NCBI GenBank assembly: GCA_963845675.1
Contig: CAWJSX010000003.1
Coordinates: forward strand, 310,001-374,000
DNA from: CAWJMD01 sp963845675
GTDB taxonomy: Bacteria; Actinomycetota; Actinomycetes; Actinomycetales; CAWJMD01
DNA length: 64,000 nt
Reading direction: 5' to 3'
How positions within the stretch are numbered: the stretch's first letter is position 1; each line of letters begins with the position of its first letter. The notes under the pieces were generated by a model. That model was given only the letters and a program-made list of their open reading frames with translations. It was not told the origin of the DNA and ran no database searches. Shown here piece after piece: positions 9,393-20,938 of the stretch. The position numbers and the translations under genes are program-made.

Positions 9393-10598
9393 GTGACGGC
9401 CTACCTCGACCACGCGGCGACGACCCCGGTGCGGTCCGCCGCGCTGCGCGTGCTCGTCGACGAGACGAGGGCGGGCGGCAACGCGTCCTCGCTGCACACC
9501 GCTGGCCGCCGGGCACGCCGGGTCGTGGAGGAGTCTCGCGAGCGAGTCGCCGCGGCCGTCGGTGCGGCCCCGCCTGAGGTCGTGTTCACGGCGGGCGGCA
9601 CCGAGGCGGACAACCTCGCGGTGAAGGGCCTCTACTGGCACCGCCGAGGACCGGACCCCCGCCGCCGCCGCGTGCTCCTCAGCACGGTCGAGCACCACGC
9701 GGTGATCGACCCCGCCGAGTGGCTTGCGCAGCACGAGGACGCCGAGCTCGGGTGGCTGCCCGTGGACGCCCTGGGGCGCGTCGACCCGCAGGCGCTTCGC
9801 GACGAGATCGCCCGCGACCCCGAGTCCGTCGCGCTCGTGTCGGTGATGTGGGCCAACAACGAGGTCGGCACGCTCCAGCCCGTCGACGAGATCGTCGCAG
9901 CGGCACAGGAGTTCGGCATCCCCGTGCACAGCGACGCCGTGCAGGCCCTGGGTGCGGTGCCGCTGGACTTCGCAGCGAGCGGGCTCGACGCCATGACGAT
10001 CTCGGGACACAAGACCGGTGGTCCGATGGGGGTCGGCGCGCTCATCGTGCGCAGCGGCCTCGATCTCACCCCCGTGCTGCACGGTGGGGGTCAGGAGCGC
10101 GGGGTGCGGTCCGGCACGCTCGACCTGCCCTCGATCGCGGCGTTCTCCGTCGCCGCCGACGAGGCCGTGACCGCGCGCACGACCGAGGCTCCGAGGCTGG
10201 CCGCCCTCCGGGACGACCTCGTCAGCCGGGTGCGTGACGAGGTCCCCGACGTCGTCCTGCGAGGTGACCCGTCGCCGTCGGGCCGGCTGCCAGGCAACGC
10301 GCACCTCACCTTCCCCGGCTGCGAGGGCGACTCGCTGCTCTACCTGCTGGACGCGCGCGGCGTCGAGTGCTCGACCGGATCGGCGTGCCAGGCGGGCGTC
10401 CCGCAACCGAGCCACGTGCTGGAGGCGATGGGTGTGGGCGAGGACGAGCTGCACGGCGCCCTGCGCTTCAGCCTCGGACACACCTCCACCGAGGTCGACG
10501 TCAAGGCGCTCGCGGACGCCATCGGTCCCGTCGTCGAACGGGCACGCAGCGCCGGGCTGGCCTCGCAGCTGACCGCAGCGAAGGCCCGGGGAGCCTGA
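9393..10598 (+). CDS. Cysteine desulfurase (IscS/NifS family)
   Basis: PLP enzyme of 401 residues that takes sulfur from cysteine as a protein persulfide. It opens with YLDHAATTPV; the PLP lysine is in ISGHKTGGPMG and the sulfur-carrying cysteine in ECSTGSACQAG. The GTG at 9393 is the start. mnmA begins one base after its stop, so the pair is translationally coupled. The enzyme is therefore a likely sulfur donor for 2-thiouridine in tRNA, as in other actinobacteria with this gene order (Rv3025c-Rv3024c). The frame is intact. Confidence 0.93.
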   Translation: MTAYLDHAATTPVRSAALRVLVDETRAGGNASSLHTAGRRARRVVEESRERVAAAVGAAPPEVVFTAGGTEADNLAVKGLYWHRRGPDPRRRRVLLSTVEHHAVIDPAEWLAQHEDAELGWLPVDALGRVDPQALRDEIARDPESVALVSVMWANNEVGTLQPVDEIVAAAQEFGIPVHSDAVQALGAVPLDFAASGLDAMTISGHKTGGPMGVGALIVRSGLDLTPVLHGGGQERGVRSGTLDLPSIAAFSVAADEAVTARTTEAPRLAALRDDLVSRVRDEVPDVVLRGDPSPSGRLPGNAHLTFPGCEGDSLLYLLDARGVECSTGSACQAGVPQPSHVLEAMGVGEDELHGALRFSLGHTSTEVDVKALADAIGPVVERARSAGLASQLTAAKARGA

Positions 10599-10599
10599 C

Positions 10600-11705
10600 G
10601 TGCTGGTGCTCGCTGCCATGAGCGGCGGTGTCGACTCCGCCGTGGCGGCCGCCCGCGCGGTGGAGGCCGGCCACGAGGTCGTCGGGGTGCACCTGGCGTT
10701 GGCCAAGAACCCGGCGACCGGACGCACCGGCGCCAGGGGCTGCTGCACGATCGAGGACGCCGGCGACGCCCGGCGCGCAGCCGACGTGATCGGGATCCCT
10801 TTCTACGTCTGGGATCTCGCCGACCAGTTCATGGCGTCGGTGATGGACGACTTCGTCGCCGAGTACGCGGCGGGACGCACCCCGAACCCGTGCGTGCGCT
10901 GCAACGAGAAGGTGAAGTTCGCGGCGCTCCTCGACAAGGCGGTGGCGCTCGGGCTTCGACGCCGTCGCCACCGGGCACTACGCGCGCGTGACGACCGGCC
11001 CCCGACGGCACGCCGCGTCTCGCCCGCGCCGCGGACACGGCCAAGGACCAGTCCTACGTCCTCGCCGTGGTCGGGCCGGACCGGCTCGCCCGGGCGATGT
11101 TCCCGCTCGGGGACGCCCCGTCGAAGCAGGCGGTCCGCGACGAGGCGACGCCGGCGGGACTCTCGTCGCGGCCAAGCCCGACAGCCACGACATCTGCTTC
11201 ATCCCGGACGGGGACACCCGCGCCTGGCTCGACGCCCGCATCGAGCGACGGCCCGGCGAGGTGCGAGACCTGGAGGGGGCCGTCGTCGGCACCCACGACG
11301 GCGCCCAGGGCTACACGGTCGGCCAGCGCCGCGGCCTGCGCCTGGGCACCCCCGCGGGCGACGGGCAGCCCCGGTACGTGCTCGACGTGTCCGTCGCGGA
11401 CAACACGGTGACCGTGGGGCCGGCGCGTGCGTTGCAGGTCGAGCGGATCGAGGCCGGCGCACCCGGTCTTCTGGCTCGGCCCGGTGCCGTCGCCGGGTGA
11501 CCGGCTGGCTGCCCAGGTACGGGCGCACGGCGAGGCGGTGCCGGTGGTCGTCGAGGCGGCCGGGCCCGACCGCCTCGAGGTGCGGGTCGAGGGAGTCGCT
11601 GCGAGCGGTCGCGCCCGGGCAGACCGTCGCGCTCTACGACGGCGCCGTCGTGGTCGGCAGCGGCACGGTCTCGGCCTGCCGCGGCGGGTGGCTCACGGCG
11701 GCTGA
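10600..11705 (+). CDS. mnmA: tRNA 2-thiouridylase MnmA (multiple frameshifts)
   Basis: ATP-dependent enzyme that thiolates U34 of tRNAs for Glu, Gln and Lys, using sulfur from the desulfurase upstream. The PP-loop AMSGGVDSAVAA is at residues 6-17; the catalytic cysteines are in RTPNPCVRCNEKVKF and KPDSHDICFIPDGDT; GYTVGQRRGL is also typical. The frame changes at about 10953 (extra g), 11000 (extra c), 11155, 11470 and 11600, so the true 3' end is uncertain; 11705 is one in-frame stop near the expected end. GTG start at 10600. Confidence 0.88.
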
Positions 11706-11730
11706 GCGGGGACGGCCTACGGTGACCCGG

Positions 11731-12768
11731 GTGAGCACCGACGAGCGACGCCGGCAGCCAGACCCGGACCGCCACCGGCATCGGCTCGTGGCCGGGCACG
11801 GACCCGCTCGAGGCCGACCCGGACCGTCCTCGGCGAGCTCGGTTCGCGCACCCGGGCTGCCCTACCTGCCCGAGCTGCCGGACCGCGGCCCCGGTGCCGA
11901 CCTGACCGGGCCGCGCCGCGGCGCTGCTGGTCGACCTGCCGGTCGACCTGCAGCCCTCCGGATGGCGGCTGGTCGACCGACCGGGCCGTGACCTCCAGCG
12001 CGCACGGGGTCTGCCTGTCGCTCGGACCTCGACGCCCTGGCCGAGGCGGCGGACGGGTACGCCGGGCCGCTGAAGGTGCAGGTGGCCGGCCCCTGGACCG
12101 CTGGCGTCGACGGTCTGGCTGCCACGCGGCGAGCGTGCGGTCACCGACGCCGGGGCGACGCGCGACCTCGTCGACTCGCTGGCCGAGGGCGTCGCCCGCC
12201 ACGTCGCCGACGTGCGCCGGCTCGTGCCGGGGGCGGAGGTCGTCGTCCAGGTCGACGAGCCGTCGCTGCCCGGCGGTCCTCGCCGGGCGTCTGCCCACCA
12301 TCTCGGGCTTCGGGAGGCTGCCCGCCGTCGAGGCGTCGACGGTCGGAGCAGGGGCTGGCGGCGGTGCTGCGCGCCGCCTCGGCGGCCGGGGCCGCGTCGA
12401 CCGCCGTGCACTGCTGCGCCGCGGACGTCCCGCTGGCGCTGCTGCGCTCGGTCGGTGCCGACGCCGTGGCGGTGGACGTGTCGCTGCTCGGACGCGCGGG
12501 CTGGGAGTCGGTGGCGGTCGCCGTCGAGGCGGGGACGACGCTGTGGGCCGGGGTGGTGCCGACCACCGGCGCGCTGCCGGCCGTGCGCGACGCTGGCCGA
12601 GGCGGTCCGCGCGCCCTGGCGCGCGTCGGCCTGCCCCTCGACGGTCTGTCACGGCGTGGTGGTCACCCCGCGTGCGGACTGGCCGGCAGCAGCCCGGCGC
12701 GGGCCCGCGCCGCGCTGACGCGGTCGGTCGAGACCGCCCGCGAGCTCGCCGAGGTCGCGGCGGCGTGA
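11731..12768 (+). CDS. Methionine synthase, cobalamin-independent-like (frameshifted)
   Basis: About 345-residue actinobacterial relative of the C-terminal half of MetE. Fragments in three frames assemble into one protein: GIGSWPGTDPLEA, LPYLPELPDRGPGADLTG, KVQVAGPWT, VVVQVDEPSLP, AVHCCAADVPLALLRS, LDGLSGVVVTPACGLAG and VETARELAEVAAA. The motif with His-Cys-Cys and the later Cys resemble the zinc/homocysteine site of MetE. Many family members lack the N-terminal MetE half, as here, so activity with methyltetrahydrofolate is unproven. At least six frameshifts. GTG start at 11731. The gene lies just before ligA, as Rv3015c does before Rv3014c. Confidence 0.75.
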
Positions 12769-12809
12769 CGGGCCGGGCGACTGTGGGTGGCCTGCGGCAG
12801 GATGGCGGG

Positions 12810-14969
12810 GTGAGCGACCTCGACCGACGCCGACGCCGACACCGTGCACGACGGACTCGCCGGGCAGGCGACGGCGCAGGCCCCAGTCCCGGACGACGTC
12901 CGGCGGGAGTGGACCGAGCTGGCCCAGGTGGTGCGCGACGCTCAGTTCGCCTACTACGTGCGCGACGCCCCGACGATCAGCGACGGCGAGTTCGACGCGC
13001 TGCTGCGCGATCTCGAGGTGCTGGAGGACGAAGCACCCCGGGCTGCGCACGCCGGACTCGCCCACGCAGGCGGTCGGTGGGACCTTCTCCACGGACTTCG
13101 CGACGCACGACCACCTCGAGCGGATGCTGAGCCTGGACAACGCCTTCATCGACGACGACCTGCGCGCCTGGGCCGACCGGGTGGCCCGTGACGTCGGGCA
13201 GCGACGTGCACTACCTGTGCGAGCTGAAGATCGACGGCCTGGCCGTGAACCTGCTCTACGAGAACGGCCGCCTGATCCGGGCACTGACCCGCGGCGACGG
13301 GCGCACCGGCGAGGACGTCACGCTCAACGTCCGCACCATCGAGGGCATCCCCCACGTGCTCACCGGCACGAAGGAGGCGCCGGTGCCCGAGCTGGTCGAG
13401 GTTCGAGGCGAGGTCTACTTCCCGGTCGAGGTCTTCGCCGACCTGAACGCGGCCCTGGTCGAGGCCGGCAAGCCTCCCTACGCGAACCCGCGCAACACGG
13501 CGGCGGGCTCGTTGCGGCAGAAGGACCCCCGCGTCACCGCCAGCCGGTCGCTGAAGATGATCGTGCACGGCATCGGCGCCCGCCGAGGGCTCGACCTCAG
13601 TCGCCAGTCGGAGGCGTACGAGCTGCTCAGGGCGTGGGGGCTGCCCGACGTCCGAGCACTACCGGGTCGTCGACACCGTGGAGGAGGTGCTCGAGCGGAT
13701 CGCCTGGTTCGGCGAGCACCGTCACTCGGTCGAGCACGAGATCGACGGCATCGTGGTGAAGGTCGACGAGGTCGACGTCCAGCGCCGACTCGGCAGCACG
13801 AGCCGGGCGCCGCGCTGGGCGATCGCCGTCAAGTACCCGCCCGAGGAGGTCGACGACCGTCGCTCCTCGACATCCGGGTGAACGTCGGTCGCACCGGACG
13901 GGTGACCCCGTACGCGGTGATGGAGCCGGTGCTGGTCGCCGGGTCCACGGTCGAGATGGCGACCCTGCACAACGCGTCCGAGGTCAGGCGCAAGGGCGTG
14001 CTGATCGGCGACACCGTGGTGCTGCGCAAGGCGGGAGACGTCATCCCGGAGGTGCTCGGGCCCGTGGTCGACCTGCGACCCGACGACGCCCGCGAGTTCG
14101 TGATGCCGACGGCGTGCCCGTCGTGCGGCACCGAGCTGCGTCCCGAGCGCGAGGGCGACGCGGACATCCGGTGCCCCAACTCGCGCTCGTGCCCGGCCCA
14201 GCTGAGGGAGCGGCTGTCGCACGTGGCCGCCCGTGGTGCCTTCGACATCGAGGCGCTGGGGTGGGAGGGAGCGCACGCGCTGCTCGACATCGACGGCTTC
14301 ACCGACGAGGGCGACCTGTTCCGCCTCGTGACGCCGGTGGAGGCTGAGCGGCTCGAGCTGGCCGGCGTGCCGTTCTTCACGCGCAAGGACGGCGACCTGT
14401 CGGCGAACGCGCTCAAGCTGCTGGCCAACCTGGAGCAGGCCAGGTCGCAGCCGCTGTGGCGCGTGCTGGTGGCCCTGTCGATCCGGCACGTCGGGCCGAC
14501 GGCAGCCCGCGCCCTCGCACAGCACTTCGGCAGCATGGAGAACATCCGCGCGGCGTCACCCGAGGAGCTCGCCGCCGTGGACGGGGTCGGTCCGCGGATC
14601 GCGGAGACCGTGCCGGACTGGTTCGCGGTCGACTGGCACGCGGACGTGGTCGACAAGTGGCGGCGGGCCGGCGTGGTGATGGCCGACGAGCGGGACGAGT
14701 CGGTGACGCGCACGCTCGAGGGGCTCTCGATCGTCGTGACCGGGTCGTTGGCCGGGTACAGCCGGGACGAGGCGAAGGAGGCGATCCTCGCCCGCGGCGG
14801 CAAGGCATCGGGCAGCGTGTCCAAGAAGACGGCGTTCGTGGTCGTCGGTGACTCACCCGGCAGCAAGGCGGACAAGGCGTCCGACCTGGGCGTGCCCGTC
14901 CTCGACGAGGAGGGGTTCACGCGGTTGCTGGAGCAGGGTCCGGACGGTGTGGCGACGGTCACGCGCTGA
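12810..14969 (+). CDS. ligA: NAD+-dependent DNA ligase LigA (frameshifted)
   Basis: Essential replicative ligase, about 715 residues. Domains in order: the Ia region (AQFAYYVRDAPTISDGEFDALL), the adenylation domain with the nucleophile lysine in LCELKIDGLAV, the OB fold (VNVGRTGRVTPYAVMEPV), a four-cysteine zinc finger (CPSCGTEL and CPNSRSCPAQ), helix-hairpin-helix (HVGPTAARALAQHFG) and a C-terminal BRCT domain (LEGLSIVVTGSLAGYSRDEA). Frames change near 12825, 13030, 13195, 13652 and 13860, mostly by one extra base. An essential single-copy gene cannot be this broken in life, so sequence error is the likely cause. Confidence 0.95.
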
Positions 14970-15001
14970 ACACGTGCAGCCTCCGGCGGTCCTCGTTCGG
15001 C

Positions 15002-15029
15002 CTCAAGTCGGCCGCTGGACCGCCGATGA
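15002..15029 (+). promoter_or_regulatory. FliA (sigma-28)-type promoter before GGDEF-EAL gene 1
   Basis: CTCAAGT at 15002-15008 and GCCGATGA at 15022-15029, 13 bases apart. The known flagellar sigma consensus is TAAA-N15/16-GCCGATAA; here CTCA-N16-GCCGAT. The predicted transcript start is about 45 bases before the ATG at 15081. The same layout occurs at 20904 and 31073. Confidence 0.6.
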
Positions 15030-15080
15030 GTCTCCAGTGCGGAGCACAACGCGCCGCCATGCCCACCGTCCGGGGAGCGC

Positions 15081-17404
15081 ATGACCGTCGTGTCGCCTGA
15101 CGAGCTCGTCGAGCTCGACCGCGCCCGCAACCGGCCCGACCCGGTGCACCCGACGGTGTTCTGGGCCCTGGTCTGGGGGACGCCCCTGGTGGCGACGCTG
15201 CTGCTGGCGCTCCACACCTGGGCTCGCCCCTTCCCCTACGTCGGCGACGTCGCGGGCGACACGCTCCTGTTCGTCTGCATCGCCGTCCTGCTCGTCGTGT
15301 GCGGCGAGCTGCTGCCGGTCCTCAGCGGACGCGCCAAGGACCCGACCGGCGTGGCGTGGTCCACGCCGTTCGCCTTCGCGGTCCTCCTGACCCTGGACGC
15401 GGTACCGGCCGTGCTGCTGTACGCGGGGGCCACCCTCTTCTCGGGTGCCGTCTCGCGCCAGGCGCCGTACCGCGTGGCGTTCAACGCCGGCCAGTACGCG
15501 CTGTCGGTGCTCGCCGCCGATGCCGTGCTCGGCATCTTCGGCATCGAGTCGTCGCTGCTGGAACCGTGGGCCCCGGCGGGAGCCGTCGACCTGGTCGCCT
15601 GCCTGGTGGCCGGTGGCACGTTCTTCCTGGTCAACGAGCTGCTGGTCAGCGTGCGTGATCGGCGCTCTGACCGGCGACAGCCTGCACAGCGAGTTCGTCG
15701 ACACGCTCGGCTTCGAGGTGGCCGTCAGCGGGTCGCAGCTGCTCCTCGGCCCCCTGGTGGCGATCGTGATGGTGAACGCGCCCCTGCTCACGCCCCTCGC
15801 GGTGATCCCGGTGGCCGCGATCCACATCAGCGCGGCGGGTGCCCGAGTCGAGCGCGTGGGCGGCCACGCACGACGACCTCACCGGCCTCGCCAACCGCAG
15901 CCGCTTCAACGAGACGACGACACGGCTGGTCGGTCAGCTCACCGCCGACCGTCGGTCCGGCCGTGGGCTGGCGCTCTTCCTGCTCGACCTGGACCGCTTC
16001 AAGGAGGTCAACGACGTCCTGGGCCACCCCACCGGCGACCGCGTCCTGCAGGACGTCGCGAACCGCCTCGCGGCCGCGCTGCCCGGAGGCGCACGTCGTC
16101 GCCCGACTGGGTGGCGACGAGTTCGCGTTCCTGCACTCCGTGTCGGGACCCGAGGACGCGCTCGCCCTCGGCGAGCAGGTGGCTGTCGCGCTGCGCGATC
16201 CGTACCGGCACGAGAGCGGCCAGCTCGTCGACATCGACGCCAGCGTCGGCATCGCGCTCGCGCCCGAGCACGGGGACGACCTGGAGGTGCTGTTCTCCCG
16301 CGCCGACGTCGCGATGTACGTGGCCAAGCGGGAGAACCGCGGGCACGGCGCTGTTCGACCCGCACGGCCGGCCGCCGCCTCGATCTCGCGACTCGGCATC
16401 CTCGGGTCGCTGCGACGCGCACTCGACGACGACGAGCTGTACCTCGACTTCCAGCCGAAGGTGGACCTGGGAACCCGCGCGCTCGTGGGTGTGGAGGCAC
16501 TGGTCCGCTGGCGGCACCCGAGCGGGGTCCTCGTGCTACCTGACGAGTTCATCCCGGCCGCCGAGCACTCCGGCCTGATGCCACGCCTCACCGAGCGCGT
16601 GCTCGACCTCGCCCTCAAGCAGGCCCACGAGTGGCGTGCGATCGGGCTCGACGTGCCGGTCGCCGTCAACGTCAGCCTGCGCGACCTGCTGCAGCCGGAG
16701 TTCTGCGACCGCCTCGTCGACATGCTGCGCCAGTACGAGGTGCCGCCGACGAACCTCACGCTCGAGGTCACCGAGCGCGTGCTCGCGGGCGACCTCGCGC
16801 AGGCCCGCAACAGCATGGTCCGCCTGCACAAGCTGGGTGTCGGCCTGTCGATGGACGACTTCGGCACCGGCTGGTCGTCGCTGCTGATGCTGCGCGCGCT
16901 GCCCGTCACCGAGGTCAAGCTGGACCGGTCCTTCGTCAGCCGTGCCCTGGACTCCGAGATGGACCTGGCCATCGTCGCCAAGGTGACCGAGCTCGCGCAC
17001 GCGCTGGGCCTGACCGTCGTGGCCGAGGGCGTCGAGACCATGCCGGTGCTGAACCGGCTCGCCGACCTCGGGTGCGACCAGGCGCAGGGCTGGCACGTGG
17101 CGCAGGCCGATGGGCGGCGACGACGTCGTCTCCTGGACACGCGACACGTCGGAGGCCCTGCGAGCGGCTCACCGCACGATCTGCCCTGCGCGAGAACGAC
17201 GGCCGCGGCGACACCGACGGCACCGACGGCACCGACGAGCCTGTCGAGTCCCTGTCGTGGCAGTCCGGTCTGCGGACGGCCAAGACGGCCCGCACGCCAG
17301 AGGAGGCCCCCGTCGTGGCGGTGGCGACCGGCCGCGCCGACGTCGAGGAGCAGGGGCACGACCGCCTCGAAGGCATCCCGCACCCCCGCGGCACCGGGGG
17401 CTGA
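15081..17404 (+). CDS. Membrane GGDEF-EAL protein 1 (frameshifted)
   Basis: Putative bifunctional cyclic-di-GMP enzyme, about 770 residues. An N-terminal integral membrane domain of roughly seven hydrophobic segments covers 15130-15830. The GGDEF domain has LDRFKEVNDVLGH and an intact LGGDEF signature. The EAL domain has GVEALVRWRHPSG, DDFGTGWSSL, KLDRSF and VVAEGVET, so phosphodiesterase activity is plausible. No RxxD inhibitory site is seen five residues before GGDEF. A low-complexity tail with Asp-Gly-Thr repeats ends at 17404. Frames change near 15655, 15845, 16090, 16350 and 17108-17190. It lies between ligA and gatC. Confidence 0.87.
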
Positions 17405-17435
17405 GGTCGTCGGGCGGCACCCTAGACTCGCCGCC

Positions 17436-17732
17436 ATGTCCGCCATCTCCGCCGACCAGGTCGCTCACCTGGCCCGACTGGCCAGGATCGACCTCACCGA
17501 CGACGAACGCCTCCGCCTCGCGGGCCAGCTCGACGGCATCCTCGACGCCGTCGCCCAGGTCCAGCAGGCGGCTGGGCCGGACGTCCCCGCCACGTCGCAC
17601 CCGCTGCCCCTGACCAACGTCTTCCGCGACGACGAGGTGCGCCCGTCTCTCGGCGTGGAGGCCGCCCTGTCGGGGTCGCCCGCGCACGAGCAGGACCGCT
17701 TCCGGGTGCCGCGCATCCTGGACGAGGAGTGA
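17436..17732 (+). CDS. gatC: Glu/Asp-tRNA amidotransferase subunit C
   Basis: Small 98-residue subunit that wraps around GatA and stabilises the GatCAB complex. It opens with the typical VAHLARLARIDLTDDE and contains SHPLPLTNVFRDDEV. The frame is intact; ATG start at 17436. Its TGA stop overlaps the GTG start of gatA, which points to translational coupling in the gatCAB operon. Confidence 0.95.
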   Translation: MSAISADQVAHLARLARIDLTDDERLRLAGQLDGILDAVAQVQQAAGPDVPATSHPLPLTNVFRDDEVRPSLGVEAALSGSPAHEQDRFRVPRILDEE

Positions 17733-19309
17733 GCGACCGCATGGACGCCCCCCGAACCGACCTCGCCGACGGCGCCGTCCGTCGCACCGCCGCGGAGCTC
17801 GGCGCCGCCATCGCGGCCGGCGAGACCACGAGCGAGCAGGTCACGTCCGAGCACCTCGACCGCATCGCCGCCGTCGATGGCGGCCCGTCCGGAGTGCACG
17901 CGTTCCTGCACGTCGGCGCGCGAGCCGGCCCTCGAGGCCGCCCGCGGCGTCGACGCGCGCCGGCCGCGGGCGAGCGGCTGGGCCCCCTGGCGGGTGTGCC
18001 CGTCGCCGTGAAGGACGTCGTCGCGACGACCGGCATGCCCACCACCTGCGGGTCCGCGGATCCTCGAGGGCTGGGTGCCGCCGTACGACGCGACGCTGGT
18101 CACGCGGCTGCGCGACGCCGGCCTGGTGATCCTGGGCAAGACGAACATGGACGAGTTCGCGATGGGCTCGTCGACGGAGTTCTCCGCCTACGGCCCGACC
18201 CGCAACCCCTGGGACCTGGGACGCATCCCGGGCGGCTCGGGAGGCGGCTCCGCCGCTGCCGTCGCCGCCTTCGAGGCGCCGATCGCGGTGGGCACCGACA
18301 CGGGCGGGTCGATCCGCCAGCCGGCGGCCGTCACCGGGACCGTCGGCGTCAAGCCGACGTACGGCGGCGTCTCCCGCTACGGGCTGGTCGCCCTCGCGTC
18401 CAGCCTCGACCAGGCCGGCCCGTGCTCCCGGACGGTGCTGGACGCCGCACTGCTGCACGAGGTCATCGGCGGCCACGATCCGATGGACTCCACGAGCCTG
18501 CCCGAGCCCCTCGTCGACGGTGACCTCTCGTCGCTGGTGACCGCGGCGCGCGAGGGTGCGTACACCGACCTGCGCGGTGTCCGCGTCGGCGTGGTGCGCG
18601 AGCTCGACGGGGAGGGCTACCAGGCCGGTGTGCGGGCGCGCTTCGCGGAGGCGCTCGACCTGCTCGCCGGTGCCGGGGCGGAGATCGTCGAGGTCTCGTG
18701 CCCGAACTTCGAGCACGCCCTGGCCGCCTACTACCTGATCCTGCCCGAGCGAGGCGAGCTCCAACCTGGCCAAGTTCGACGCGATGAGGTACGGCCTGCG
18801 GGTCACGCCGACCGAGGGCGACGTCACCGCCGAGCGCGTGATGTCGGCGACCCGTGCGGCCGGGTTCGGCGACGAGGTGAAGCGCCGCATCATCCTCGGC
18901 ACGTACGCCCTGTCGTCCGGCTACTACGACGCCTACTACGGCAGCGCCCAGAAGGTGCGGACGCTGGTGCAGCGCGACTTCGACGCGGCCTTCGCGCAGG
19001 TCGACGTGCTGGTGTCGCCGACGGCGCCGACGACGGCGTTCCGGTTCGGCGACAAGCTGGACGACCCGATGGCCATGTACCTCAACGACGTCGCCACCAT
19101 CCCCGCGAACCTGGCGGGCGTGCCCGGGCTGAGCCTGCCCAGCGGCCTCGCCGACGAGGACGGCCTCCCGGCCGGCCTGCAGGTGCTCGCGCCCGGCCCG
19201 GTACGACGCGCGGCTCTACCGCGTCGGTGCCGCCGCGGAGGCGCTGCTGGCCGAGCGATGGGGTGGTCCGCTGCTGGCGAAGGCTCCCGACCTGGAGGTG
19301 TCGGCATGA
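17729..19309 (+). CDS. gatA: Glu/Asp-tRNA amidotransferase subunit A (frameshifted)
   Basis: Amidase-signature subunit, which hydrolyses glutamine to supply ammonia for converting Glu-tRNA(Gln) to Gln-tRNA(Gln). The Lys of the Ser-cisSer-Lys triad is in VPVAVKDVV; the serines are in PGGSGGGSAAAVA and GTDTGGSIRQPA. About 525 residues. Four breaks: near 17920, 18058 (extra g before atcctcgag), 18748 and 19197, each explained by one added base. GTG start at 17729 inside the gatC stop. Its own stop overlaps the gatB ATG. Confidence 0.95.
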
Positions 19310-20894
19310 CGCAGACCAGCACCCTGTCCGGCGGTGAGCGGCACCGCCGGGCCCGAGCCCGTCGTGGAGTACGCCGACGTCGTCGCGCGCTACGACCCGG
19401 TGCTCGGACTCGAGGTGCACGTCGAGCTGAACACCGTCTCGAAGATGTTCTGCGGGTGCGCGACGGACTTCGGCGCGGCCCCCAACACGCAGGTGTGCCC
19501 GGTGTGCCTGGCGCTGCCGGGCGCGCTTCCGGTGGTGAACCGCACCGCGATCGAGTCCGCCGTCCGCATCGGGCTGGCGATGGGGTGCTCGATCGCGCCG
19601 ACGTGCCGGTTCGCGCGCAAGAACTACTTCTACCCGGACATGCCGAAGAACTTCCAGACCAGCCAGTACGACGAGCCGATCGCCGTCGACGGGTTGCTGG
19701 ACGTCGACGTGCCCGCGTCCGACGCCGGGGAGGCCTTCACCTTCCGCGTGCCGATCGAGCGCGCCCACATGGAGGAGGACACCGGCAAGTCGCTCCACGT
19801 GGGAGGCGCCACGGGTCGCATCCACGGCGCCGACTACTCGCTGGTCGACTACAACCGCGCGGGCATCCCGCTGATCGAGATCGTCACGAAACCGATCGAG
19901 GGCACCGGGGACCGTGCGCCCGGAGGTCGCGCGTGCCTTCGTGGGCGCGCTGCGCGACATCCTGCGTGGGCTCGGTGTGTCCGACGTGCGCATGGAGCAG
20001 GGCTCACTGCGGTGCGACGCGAACGTGTCGCTGCGTCCCAAGGTGGGCGACGACCCCACGTCCCCCGCTCAGAAGGCCGTGCCCCTCGGAACCCGCAGCG
20101 AGACGAAGAACGTCAACTCGCTGCGTAGTGTCGAGCGGGCCGTGAGGTACGAGATGACCCGGCACGCAGCGCGTCTCGACGCGGGGAAGCGCGTCGTGCA
20201 GGAGACGCGGCACTGGCACGAGGACACGGGCGTGACCACGTCCGGACGCTCGAAGGAGGAGGCCGAGGACTACAGGTACTTCCCCGAGCCCGACCTGGTG
20301 CCGGTCGTCTGCGCGCCCGAGTGGGTGGAGCACCTGCGCGCCTCGCTGCCCGAGACTCCGACGGTGCGGCGCGGTCGCTGGCAGGCGGACTGGGGTCTGA
20401 GCGACCTCGAGCTGCGCGACGTGGTCAACGCCGGTGCCGGTGACCTGATCGAGGCGACGGTGGCGGCCGGGGCGACGCCCGCCGCCGCGCGCAAGTGGTG
20501 GATGGGCGACATCGCACGCCGTGCCAACGCGGCAGGCGTCGGTCTCGACGCGCTGCCCGTCGCACCGAGGCAGGTCGCCGAGCTGGCAGGGCTGGTCGCG
20601 TCGGGTCGCCTGAACGACTCGCTCGCCCGTCAGGTCCTGGACGGCGTACTGGCCGGCGAGGGCTCGCCGGAGGAGGTCGCCCACGCTCGGGGCCTGGAGG
20701 TCGTCAGCGACGACGGAGCGCTCGGCGAAGCCGTCGACCGGGCCATCGCCGCGAACCCCGACGTCGCCGCGAAGGTGCGCGAGGGGAAGCAGGCTGCGGC
20801 GGGCGCCCTGATCGGCGCGGTGATGAAGGAGATGCGGGGTCAGGCGGACGCCGCCCGTGCCCGTCAGCTGATCCTGGAGCGTCTCTCGGGGTGA
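19306..20894 (+). CDS. gatB: Glu/Asp-tRNA amidotransferase subunit B (frameshifted)
   Basis: tRNA-binding and kinase subunit that activates the glutamyl ester before amidation. Motifs include GLEVHVELNTVSKMFCGC, FQTSQYDEPIA, HMEEDTGKS, YSLVDYNRAGIPLIEIV and the C-terminal GatB/YqeY helical domain (AGALIGAVMKEMRGQADA). About 528 residues. Breaks near 19328 and 19918 are each repaired by removing one g. The ATG at 19306 overlaps the gatA stop (ATGA). The stop at 20894 overlaps a possible GTG start of the next gene. Confidence 0.95.
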
Positions 20895-20903
20895 CCGCCG
20901 CGC

Positions 20904-20932
20904 CTCAAGTGGGCCGACGGGGACGCCGACAC
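20904..20932 (+). promoter_or_regulatory. FliA-type promoter before GGDEF-EAL gene 2
   Basis: CTCAAGT at 20904-20910 and GCCGACAC at 20925-20932, 14 bases apart, directly after the gatB stop. It matches the element at 15002 in both halves. The expected transcript start falls near 20939, where an in-frame GTG lies, so a leaderless message is possible. Confidence 0.5.
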
Positions 20933-20938
20933 AGACCT

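Noticed and set aside
13850..13885. Broken ligA, gatA and murA considered as genuine pseudogenes or programmed frameshifts
   Set aside because: The breaks are many per gene, lack slippery sites and affect essential single-copy genes; sequence error is simpler.
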